From Rhytidiadelphus loreus (Eukaryota; Streptophyta; Bryopsida; Hypnales; Hylocomiaceae), in assembly GCA_947034895.1 (NCBI GenBank), contig OX344763.1, forward strand, positions 47,057,025-47,121,024: 64,000 nt of DNA. Reading direction: 5' to 3'. Under the pieces are notes generated by a model. It ran no database searches, was not told the DNA's origin, and was given only the letters and a program-made list of their open reading frames with translations. Numbering within the stretch: position 1 is the stretch's first letter; each line of letters opens with the position of its first letter. The position numbers and the translations under genes were made by a program. Of the stretch, positions 45,501-55,872 are shown piece by piece.

Positions 45501-48218
45501 TGATGGAAGGTTGCTTCTCAGGAACCGTATTGGAACACAGAACTTGGCTCTGGGCACCTACACTCTGATTCTCGTTTCCCATACCAAACTTGGGCTCGAC
45601 CACTGCTAAAGAAGACCCTGCAACCCACAAACCATGCACTGATTTTAGATCCTGAAAGATTACTCCATGTATCCACCTTTCCATATTGTCAAACACTATG
45701 AAGTAGTCAGTTATTCTGTTGCAACATCAGCATCATTCACCCATATTTGTTGAATACAAATTGAGAAGCTGATAGTACATTAGTACTTAGATTGACCAAC
45801 AGAGTACATGGTTTTTAAATTCAAAATACTCCGGAATTTGAAGCATGAAAAAGTACACTCTTGTACTCATTGAAGACACTCTTGTACTCATTGAAGACAC
45901 TCTTGTACTCAGTGAAGACACTCTTGTACTCAGTGAAGACACTCTTGTACTCAGTGGAAACTCTCTTGTACTCAGTGGAAACACTCTTGTACTCAATACA
46001 AACACTGTTGTACACTTGTACTCAGTGAAAACAACATTGTACTTAGTGAAAACACTCTTGTACTCGGTGAAAACAATATTGTACTCAGTGAAAACACTCT
46101 TGTATTCAATCTAGACACTGTCGTACTCAATCTTGATAGTCTTATACTCGGTGAAGACACTCTTGTACACCAGCAATATATGAAAGTATACTTTAGGTAC
46201 AAAGTTTTATAAGTAGTACGTACCAATCAATACTTAAGGTACATGAGTATCAATGGTATGGTACACGATTAGCCACTGTATTGACCAGAACAAAGGTTAG
46301 GGTCAAATAACTATGGACCTTAGGTACAATTGGTATAGAAGTGATGCAACCAAATGCAAACATAGTGAAAGCAAAGGGACTTACCAACAGTAAGGCAGTT
46401 TGCCTTTGCCTTCTCTTCTCGTGCAGCCAGCAGCCTCGTACCCTCCATTTGGCACCCTAAAAGTTGGGCTTTTTCTTGTATGAATTCATTGGGCACTCCC
46501 CATCCAAAACTTTTAAACCAATCCGGATGAGGGTAACTGCGGCAGTTAGACTTAACACATCTACCGGTACCCTTTCCAAAAACTACCAGAGCACACCAGG
46601 GATGATACAGATGGACACAGCTAGCCACTACAATGTCAAAATTAGGAAAGTCAAAACCACAAAGAGAACAAATTGTAACATGGACGTACTGTAATGCAGT
46701 ACCATTTGGTCTATTATCAGGATATATCAGTGGCCATGGCTGCAAGCCAGATGGACAACCTCCTCTCTTCAATCGGGACAACTCTTCAGTCATAGCTGCA
46801 AGTTGAGTTTGCTTCAAATCCAAGTTAGTCAAAACTTGCTGGTACTCAGATTCTGTCCTAGCAGACTCCTCTTGCAGTTTTTCCAAATTATCCCTATGCT
46901 CCAGAAGCATGTCAAGGATGACATCCTTCTTGGCATCATCTTTGATGGTCCTGTTGGATGGAAGTGACGCCTCAAATGCCTACAGCTAGGCTTCAAAAGA
47001 TTGCAGTACAAGTTCGACACCCCTAACTTTTTGTGATGATTCATCCCTCGTCACAGTAGTTGACCTTTCCTCCGTTCTCAAGGTCTCTAGCTCCATTAGC
47101 AAAATGGACACCACCTCCGATAGGTGTGCCATTCTCTCTGGTACAGCAAAGTCAAGGCCACCCTCATTCATTACATGTTGTTTTGAAGCACAGACCTCCG
47201 ACTCTAGCTGTAGATTAAAAAAAAGAACACACATAAGTATAAGCAATGTTTTATTATTTTCCTAATTTTGGCACACACTTACAAAAATTAACAATATTCT
47301 ACAAATTTGAATGCTGAATTGAAACAGTGGCATGAAATTTGAGGAGATTACAAAAGTTAAAAAACAGAATTCAAAGAATTCATGACATATAAGTGAATGA
47401 AAATAGATATATCAACCCATTCACATGATCTGAGAATGAAGCATTGAAATCAGTGAGGCATGTGAATTGCTAAAGATTTAGCCCAAATTGCACACACCAT
47501 ACTACGATTTAAGAAAACGGTATTCAATGGAGAATTCTATTGCAACACAATGTAACTACTATCCAGTCAATGCAAATAAACAAGTGGGCATGGAAATCAC
47601 CTTCCTAGAGACACTAAGACCACTCTTCTTGACCTTCACCTTCTTCCAAGTGTCTTTTGACACTTCCAATCCTTTCTCCTTGCAGACTAGAAGTTTTTTC
47701 CGCTGGTTTGCTATCCTGGTCCGTTGTGTGTTGTTGGTAACCTGCCCAAACGCTGCCCAGTCGACCTTTTTATTGTTGTGCTCTAAAGCAATGCCGTGTG
47801 CAAATTTGATTTTTATGAAAGCGGGGATTGAATCAGCGTCATACTGGTACATAATGGGGTGCAGTAACTTAATCCTATCCACTACAACCCTTTCCTTGCA
47901 ATCAGCCCAACGGTACCCAACTCTCCCAGCTTTGCCATGCCGTTTTCCAAAAAGCATGGATACCCACTCCTCGTTCTCGTCTTCTCTCCTGAGCCTATGG
48001 GGGTTGATTCCCTCAAATTCAAGCTTGTATTGCTCAATGAAATCTTCACGCATCAGTAATGGAGGCATTTCTTTTAATTTGCCCAGCTCCTCATCGACGT
48101 CTATTTGGTCGACATCGGCGGCGGCGGCTTCGTCTTTAACATCCGGCTTCAGGCTGCTCATTCGACTGTCTGCACTCTTCCCTTGAGTCGTCTTGTTGTT
48201 GCCATATTTTGGAGCCAT
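42546..48218 (-). pseudogene. Gene C: VDW-block / RING-like / SUVR-type SET fusion with three in-frame TAGs
   Basis: Model complement(join(42546..42644,42753..43127,43211..43411,43639..43935,44223..45091,45312..45617,46385..47207,47604..48218)) with exon 1 ending at 47601; 1,196 codons, all introns GT-AG and in phase. N-terminus: KFAHGIALEHNNKKVDW (VDW 152-154). Then coiled coil and a RING-like finger (C386, C389, C403, H405, H408, C411, C423, C428). A long disordered part has three EASG[CS]V repeats and KKRRRSK. C-terminus: pre-SET cysteines (873-1038), RFLNHRC (1119-1125), ELTW/DYGIDF and a post-SET CLCESQDCRD. The SET part resembles SUVR4-type H3K9 methyltransferases, which act on chromatin. 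TAG at 46988, 46982 and 42596 replace what look like Gln codons (SFEA-L-AFEAS; F-CLCE). The link 44223 to 43935 is the least certain junction; otherwise these are two adjacent genes. Confidence 0.7.
45845..46172. repeat. 21-bp tandem repeats in an intron of gene C
   Basis: About 14 units of ACTCTTGTACTCAGTGAAGAC with variants such as ATTGAAGAC and AGTGGAAAC. They lie between the exons ending at 46385 and starting at 45617. The unit contains GTACT, in keeping with the rest of element 3. Confidence 0.9.
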
Positions 48219-50366
48219 GTTCAATGCTTTTCTGGACTCACAAATCATGTAGTTGTGTAAGACTAGGCCAGGAGATACCACATCTTGAACGCCTAAACCC
48301 TAGAGCAGAAGTAAGTGGAACGTTTGTAAGCAGAGAACTCATCAATTTCAAGTCTAACTGTACAGGCTATGCTCAACCCAAAAAAAAACTTGTGGAAAAA
48401 AATAAAACACATACAGAAGAGCACGAAACATACCTAAAGGATCCACCTGCCCTGTTCAAGGCGGCAACTTTGTAAATAGATGGTGCCGTTGTCAGTGTTA
48501 CGCTCACCTTGTCATCAAGTCCCTGTACTAGAGAAAAAAGACTCACATTACCACCCTTAGCAATCATGGTCGTATTTCACTAGCGGCACAACTGACTGGA
48601 GACCTCAATCTCATGGGAAAATCTCCATTAGGTAGATACGGAATAGAAGCCACAGCTCATTGCAAAAATCCTCCGACCGTTAGCATCTACTTTGAGAGAG
48701 AGATGTATAGGGTTAGAATATACTAGATATTAAGTACAATCATATGTGGATGACAGCACAGGGAGGTACTACTAGCCAGGGCCTAAAACGACATGGAAAA
48801 TTTGACAATCTCACATTGAGGATAAGGGTTCAGCATGAATTAGAATAGGTCAGCCAACCATAGATACGTAGAACTGAATACCTCAATCTATGCCTTCAAA
48901 TTAGAAACTTTCACTTGAACAGTAAATGACGAGCAATCCTTTCTGAAGGGAGACACACAGCAAATAGTGTGCGCTCCACAAAAAGTCGCTCAGGTTTTAG
49001 ATTCACTAGCTACCAATCCCAATACTAATGACAGTACCCAGTGAGGGCACAAGGAAAATCATCCTATTCGATTTCTACAATAAAACCAGTACTAAGGTGA
49101 TTGTAACTATTGTGAGTTCAAGCTGAAAAAATCTGGGGCAGAGTTCACATCAATTTTTTTTAAGGTTTATACAACTTTGGGTGCAAGGGGTGTTCCAAAA
49201 AAAAAAGTTTTCTGAAATAGAGACGGAGACTATGGACATACAGATACGAAACTGGAAAGGCAATTATCTATAGTAAGCCAATTGGCGACCCTTTCCATCA
49301 CAAACGCCTAAACCCCTAAACCCTAAAAAAAAACAAAAACTCTGGCTCCTCTTCGAAATCCTATTGTCGACAACCATGCTATTAAACTCAGACATTGAGA
49401 AACCGAAACTCAGAAAAAGAAGCAAACACAACAGAGAACCTAGATAACTATGTACAAGTCCCATGTAACGCCCAGATCTAAGAAAATTAAGTTAGAACCA
49501 CACAAAAAAGCAAAGTGATCCAAGCAAATCAAGAGATGGTTGCAAAATGACAAACACTTCAGCAAATTGATCATGCATACGGAGTCGACTAGCTGTTTCT
49601 CCATCGACGAAAACTTGCTACGACTGACGTACCTATTCTCCAGCGTTTGGCAGCATTGGTGGCTCCCCCGCACCCGAATGTGACGACGGCAATGGCGTAC
49701 AAGTCTCACAAAAAAGCAAACCACTTTCCAATTCTCCAAGCCCAGAGCACTACCCCACCCCGCCTCCCTACACACGGTGTCTGATACTTTCCTGTCTACT
49801 AAACCTAATACGAAACCCTTAGCAATGTTCATGAATCTGCAAACAACACGAGCCCGCAAAAAACACGAGCCCGCAAAAAACACTCTCCATGCAACTGAAC
49901 TCTTGAACGGCAGAGCGAGAAGTGCGAGACGACTTCATAACCGGGTACCACCAGTTCCATCGAAAAAGGTTAACCGGCTACCTCCCGTTCCTCAATCTGC
50001 ACTGGCCAATGGCCGAAGCAGAACCGGCACGTCCAGGTAACCCAGCTGCGACAAATAAATAAGCACCGTAAAACTCTCAAATCCCAGATCTATGCGGATT
50101 CTGTGGATCGTGAATTAGGCCGTTGATTCAAAAAAAGCAAGATGGATCAATCTCCACCGTAGGATAAACTCTATACACAGCCATCGATGTATTTAAAGGC
50201 GCCAACAGTAAGTCCAAGCCACTCCAAGCCGTCCATTTTCGATGACAGAAAGAACGGCTAAGATTGAACCAAAAATAAAACCCATCCTAAATCCTTGGTA
50301 CAGTAGGTACAAAAACGGTACAAAGGGTTGTCTAAAAGTATAGGGGGTGTAGTGTGCTTCTACCCC
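48219..50366. other. Right part of element 3, no supported gene
   Basis: Upstream region of gene C and right subterminal region of element 3. Frames at 49264-50040 are short, overlapping and without motifs. Near the right end TACAGTAGGTAC and GGTACAAA precede GTATAGGGGGTGTAGTG, part of the inverted repeat. Confidence 0.5.
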
Positions 50367-51620
50367 AAAGTAATTTTGAACACGCGCATGGTCTTTTAAC
50401 CGCAGCAGTACTCCGCGAAGTTTCTCCAATCGGTACAACATGAGAAAATTACAAGCAAAGCGGGTTTCGTTGGGCACTACTAATTGAAGGGTCGAACTCA
50501 ACTCCCGGAATACCGACATGGTCGCGTGATGGTTCCGAATGTACTGGCACAATCTTCTTGCCCTCTGAATTAAATCTTTGAATTCTGGTACTTTGGCCCA
50601 ATCTTCCAACATGAGATCCAAAGCATGTGCCATGCACCCCTGCTTGAAAATGTGTGGATACGTGCGAACGATATCATCCAATGCTCCAAGCATATTCGCT
50701 GCATTATCCGTACAAACCTGTGTCACGTACTTTGAACCCACTTTCTCAATGAATACCTTCATCTGGTCCGCTATGTAGTGTATGGACTTCTTTTGCCCGG
50801 TGGTGTCAATGGCCCCCCAAAATACATCACCGGTAGGGCATGACATCATTACATTCATTAGAGGCCTCCGATTCACGTCATCCCAGCCATCAGTGCATAT
50901 TGTCACCCCATAATGTTTCACTGCAAAATCAACTTTGGTTTCAATTTGCTTCTCGATCTGCAACCTCTTCGGTTCAGTCAATTTCGTCCTGAATTGATGG
51001 TAAGAAAGTGGACTGTATTCAAACCTTGCCACTGAGGTTGCCCTTACAACTTCAATAAAGGTTGGATTTCTTGCCACATTAAATGGCACGTTCGCCTTGT
51101 AAAAAAACGATGCCCACTTGTCATCCAACTCCTTCCTCTTTGCAACATTAAAAGCATCCTTCATACGTTGCTCAAGTAATGACCCAGATCTTGTGGAATT
51201 TGATGCAGTGAGACTTTGAGACCTCTGTATTGCATCATTCCCTTCAGGAAGAGTAACCCCTTTAGCTTGGGCGTCACCTGAACCCCCTCCCGTCACTTCG
51301 TTTTGAAAGGATTGGCTTGAACTTGCAACTAGAGTTGCTCTTGATGGACCAGTGGGAATTGATTCTCCTTCATACATGTCCTCGGGGCTCAATCGTTGAG
51401 GAACAAAGTTTGCACAATTTGCAAATCGGTGGCGCACGGCTCACAGTGCATTACGACAAATTGACCTCTCGGACTTCGCGCCATATCCAAAGTGAGCAAA
51501 AGCGCGCTCGCGTTTATAGGTGAATGTTGCATTGCAAAATACACAACTCACTTTCCCCCCGTTCTCAGAGAAATTATACCACGGTTCCCATTCTTTTGTT
51601 TGCTTTCGTTGACTTCCCAT
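50367..51620 (-). pseudogene. hAT transposase of element 2, N-terminal half
   Basis: From the Met of MGSQRKQTKEW on the minus strand. A BED-like finger with CVFCNATF and AHFGYG comes first, then TGA at 51443-51441 (codon 60) in an otherwise open frame. A DUF659-type core follows: ITICTDGWDDVN is approximated by GVTICTDGW, then QVCTDNAANM and QGCMAHALDLML. It ends at 50367 with HARVQNYF, where element 3 begins. The other half starts at 32177 with FDGLRDKQN, so together they make one complete hAT transposase gene. The start could also be one of two upstream Mets (51644 or 51722). A promoter-like array with TATAAA lies at 51871-52030. Confidence 0.85.
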
Positions 51621-51870
51621 TGCGTTCACGACGAATGCAAACATTTTCTTGGAGGAGGTAGAACTGTAGAAGAGGCTATTACACCAAATGAAAAGGACAA
51701 AATAGTAGTTAGCGCCAATCAACTGCTTGAACTGACTTTTACATCACCTCAGTAGCTAACTAAGGCCATTTGTCACCCAAGTAGACTCCCAAGGAGCTCA
51801 AAGTGAATTGAAGTCCAAGATGATGAGGCCAAGATGACAAATGTAAAGAAGTCAATCCGACAAGCTTGAC

Positions 51871-52030
51871 TTTATAGCTTGGGAGTGTAGGGGCGCGGAC
51901 CTCTTCTGTAGGGGTGGGGACATCAAAGAAGGGCAATTTTAGTACTCGGGGCGCTGACGTCACACAATTCTGAAGCGTCCACGCCCCGGCGCGACGCGGT
52001 CCCGGACGGCAGGGCGCGGAGGTCCTACGA
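51871..52030 (-). promoter_or_regulatory. Motif array and TATA box upstream of the element 2 hAT gene
   Basis: GC-rich stretch with GGGGCGCGGACC, GGGGTGGGGACATC, GCGTCCACGCCCC and GCGACGCGGTCCC. On the minus strand TATAAA follows at 51876-51871, 250 bases ahead of the presumed start. The motifs belong to the same group as those at the left end of element 2. Confidence 0.55.
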
Positions 52031-52065
52031 TAGACTTTGGTATGAATTTAGTTGTAGGATTCTTC

Positions 52066-53430
52066 CTTCCCATAGAGAGAGGATAACCAATTAATGTAGG
52101 CAGCCCTTAATTTGAGCACGGGGAATATCTTCAAGTCAATGGCTGTATTAAAAAGTCCAACTACTTTTTGAGTTCAATGACAACGTATTAAAGCATGTCA
52201 CTCCCTTCTTGAAGCCAAACTTCAAATTCTTGCCTTCATCAAGCACTTGAGAAGTAGGACCCATGTAAAGTTGGAACCCAAAAAAAAAATAGAAAATGAA
52301 ATTGAACTTCCAAACAAGAAAGACTAAATTTGTGTAACTAAAATCCCAAAGGATTTTGAGTCCTAATGAAAGTCAAGGTACATAATTGTTTAAATTTAAG
52401 TTCAAAGTTTATATTTCATTCTTATTAAGAAAAGGTATTTGTGATTTTGGATTTGAAGTTTACAAATCAAACTATTACCAACGTATACTTCTCAAGCTTT
52501 TGGTTTAAGTCTTCATTTTTTAAATACAAAGCTACAAGGTTTCGGATTTAAATCAAATACAAATCATAATGCTTTAGAATATGCTTGAAGGGTTTTTTTC
52601 CGTGAAAAAAGGGTACAAGGATTTAGGTCTTAAAGACTTTAACCAAAATTTCTTGTAATGGGTAAAATAGGAGGGGTGGGTATTGAAATGAAATACTAGT
52701 TAAGTGATTTTTTAATTCAAGGGCACCGGTTCATTTCATTATTTTGGGTATGGGGATAGCAAAGCGGTTTGGGTCTTTGGGAATGAAATGAAGCAAAATT
52801 GTTTATGATTTCAAATATTCAATCATTAGACTCCACCCTCTAATTTGTGTAATGGGATCCTAGAGCTCTAAACTCTAAAGCAAGTCTAGGACTTAGGAGG
52901 GGTGGGTATTGAAATGAAATACTAGTTAAGTGATTTTTTAATTCAAGGGCAACGGTTCATTTCATTATTTTGGGTATGGGGATAGCAAACCCTTGGAGGG
53001 AGTTCAAAATTGGCTTGGAGGGAGTTCAAATTTGGTTTGGAGGGAGTTCAAAATTGGCTTGGAGGGAGTTCAAAATTGGCTTAGAGGGAGTTGAAGGAGG
53101 GAGTTGAAGACTGGGTTCAAAATTGGAATTGTAAGTAGACGTCCGCGCCTTGTTGGGACATCCGCACCCTGGCGTCCCCGCCCTGACTTCACGTCCACAC
53201 CTTGACGTCCACACGTCCGCGCCCTGACCCTCGGATGCAAGAACTCTCTCCACCAACGACGGGGGGAATGGAATTGACCTTGAGATTTGAAATTAGCATG
53301 GGATTCTTCCTTCCCATGGAGAGAGGGAAAGTGGGAAACCAATTAATGTAGTCAGCCATTAATTTGAGCTCAGGGAATTTCTTGAAGTCAATGGCTGTAT
53401 TAAGAGGTCCAACTACTTTTTGAGTTGAAA
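52066..53430. repeat. Duplicated promoter-flank segments
   Basis: 52066-52190 closely matches 53305-53430 (AACCAATTAATGTAG, CAAGTCAATGGCTGTATTAA, CCAACTACTTTTTGAGTT). Each copy lies beside a GTCCGCGCC-type motif cluster (51895-52025 and 53135-53245), so array plus flank seem duplicated together. In addition 52670-52765 is repeated at 52892-52989, and 52994-53100 holds about five copies of GGAGGGAGTTCAAAATTGGCTT. Confidence 0.75.
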
Positions 53431-55872
53431 GAGAATTCATGGAAAGATGTGTCTCCTTTCATGTATCGCCTTTGGTCTTCTTCGCTTCTCCAAGGACTTG
53501 AGAAATAGTCCCCACACCCCAAAAATGGGATTTCTAGAGAATTAAAACTAACTTGCACACTTTCAAGAAAACAAATATAATAAGATGCTAGAAGTTTTAG
53601 GATTTGTAACAGTAAACAAGGTACTCGTTTTTTAAAATTCAAGTTGAAGACTTAAAGGATGAATGTTATAGTTCTCCAAAATAGAAGCTAAAAGGGTTTG
53701 GAAATCCCCAAAGAAAGGGTTTTAGAAATGTTTTGACGAAATTTAAGAGAATTTGAGCAAGTATGGAATGTATTTGAATTTTTTTATAGAAGCATATATA
53801 AAAAAATCCTACTATATTTAGGATAGTAGGATGTGTGTAATTAATTATAACAAATATTGACTGTTCAAATTTTAGCTTATAAGAATTTCGGATGATGAAT
53901 GGTGGAGGCAAAAAATGGTGGTTATTCTATGAATTCATTCTTCATGGCAAATTGGCTAAATTTGTACATGCTTCAAAATTTTTAGAACAATACAACTTTC
54001 CCAAAACAATTCCACCCTACATTCTTAATTTAAACTTTACACTTTACAGGCTTACAACACAAATTATGGATTATTCTAATATATATTTTGTAATTCATAT
54101 AATTTTATTTCCACCTTTACCTTTAAGAAATCAGAATAATTTTACTTTTATTCCTAAATTATTGTAAAAACAAAAAATAAGAAGAAAAATTATCGGAGGA
54201 ACTAGCAAAATGTATATAAATTTTGTATATCAATTACATAAAAGGATTCATTTGGTTTCAACTTCAAGTTCAGGACGTCAGGATGGAATTCGACTTCAAG
54301 TTGTTTCACTTAATTGATACTTTGATGTGGATTTCTTTTGTGTGAAAAATAAAATAAGCAATTGGATTTTTTTTTGGTTCACCTCCATTACTACTTGCAC
54401 CTCCCCCCAAAATTTCAAATTAACCCCTAAAGTCCCATTGTCCCCTGAGGGGACACTTTAGAATTCGGCTAGGTTTCTATGGGCTGAAATTTTATCCTAA
54501 TTTTGCAAAACTTTTTTTGAAGATAGAAAATGTAATAAGCTTTGTGGGAATATAATTTTTATTTCAATCGGTGCCTGGAAGCCAAAGTTATACCACAAGA
54601 TGCGTAGAATTGAATTCGGTGGGCAGCAAAAGAAATTGAATCTTTAGAATGCAATTTTCAGATTTTTGGTTTTCTAAAAGGTTATGTTTGCTTCCTAGAA
54701 CAATCTCACCATTGGGATTATTGTATTTCAATCCCATCTAAGAGCTATTAATTGTTTAGTTTTTCTTTCAATTTTGAACGTGCTTCTACAGTTCTACACT
54801 TCTACTTGACAATTTCTTGAAGTATGAAAATGAAGTTGTTATTTTTTGAATTTTTTTTCATAGACTCCCAACTCAATTCTTCAACACAATAAAATTTTAA
54901 TTCAAATTCCATAGTACACATTTTTTCTACAAATAGCAATAAAAGTCATCTAAAATTGCAGTTTAGTGTTGAAGAAAACTTGTTTTTTAAACTTTGAATG
55001 CTCATATAGTCATATCTCTCAATCTGTACGGTCAAACTTCATGAAATTTTAACCACATAATTTCAAGAAAGTAAATTTCAAGATCCTACGGTTCAGTTTC
55101 AAAAATAGAATTTTGTTGGAATCTTGGACAACGTAGTAGAAATGGCAGTTTTTATTGTTTTTAGATAGAAAAAATGGCATTAGGGGGGTGATTGAATTGT
55201 TTTCCTCTTTTTCCTCATATATGATTATATGCTGATTTTTTGCAATAGAAAGTTAGAAATGATAACAATTAGAAACATTCGTGAACAAAATTGCAATTTC
55301 TGTAAATGATATAGAATTCAAAGTTTTAAGCAGTAAAAATACCTAATTGTTATTCAAGCTAAAATAAGAAATTTTACCATTTTTGGATGGATCAACTCAT
55401 TCAAAGGTTAATGTATCCCTTCATACATTAACATTAATATATTTGTAACAAAATATACATTAATGTTAAATTGTTAATATCTTTTTATATACATACAATA
55501 ATATTAATACATATATATTTACATGAATATATACCTTCATACACTCAAAATCTGAAATGCACTTATTCTTAGGCCATAAGTACATTATTATATCCACGTA
55601 TCACACATGCCATATCATGCAAAGGAATTCAACAATTGAATATATGTATTTCATATGCATCATGTAGTACAAAAATTGAAAAGTATACAATACTTTTTCC
55701 ACGATAAAATATGCATATCCACAAGTCTTTGTCTAATACTATTTGTAGTACCGAACTACCAAAGTAGCAATTCTATAAGCCTCGGTAATGATAAGTGCCA
55801 AAGTCTATAATTGTATATGCAAAACATGCTTTGCTAATTAGTAATTACTAGTTTAGCACACTAAAAATGCAC
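53431..55872. other. AT-rich interior of element 2, no gene seen
   Basis: No supported coding frame. The stretches 54475-54600 and 54980-55200 repeat noncoding segments also found in element 1 (near 24560-24690 and 23930-24130). Confidence 0.5.
54980..55200. repeat. Conserved noncoding module, copy 2
   Basis: CTTTGAATGCTCATAT, ATCTCTCAATCTGTACGGT and AGATCCTACGGTTCAG occur in the same order as at 23930 and 61060. This copy lies 3-prime of gene D. Confidence 0.5.

Larger units (their letters stand above)
32178..50366. mobile_element. Element 3: 18.2-kb non-hAT cargo transposon nested in the hAT gene
   Basis: The left end reads GGGTGAAAGCATGCTACACC and the right end, reverse-complemented, GGGGTAGAAGCACACTACAC; over the core GGTGAAAGCATGCTACACCCC, 17 of 21 bases pair. 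Flanking AAA (32175-32177 and 50367-50369) is the likely 3-bp duplication. Deleting 32178-50366 and one AAA joins VQNYF to DGLRDKQN in frame in the hAT gene, which fixes the boundaries to the base apart from sliding in the short repeat. Contents: aspartyl-protease fragment, a 2.4-kb minisatellite, the DDE-like gene (plus) and gene C (minus). The element is dotted with GTACTT/AAGTAC. The superfamily is not clear to me. Confidence 0.8.

Noticed and set aside
45845..46172. CRISPR-like array
   Set aside because: Units are contiguous 21-bp tandem repeats with no unique spacers, inside an intron of a plant-type gene.
46934..46988. A 48-bp intron that removes the TAG-CTG-TAG of gene C
   Set aside because: Shorter than plant introns normally are; reading both stops as former CAG gives a smooth coiled-coil sequence.
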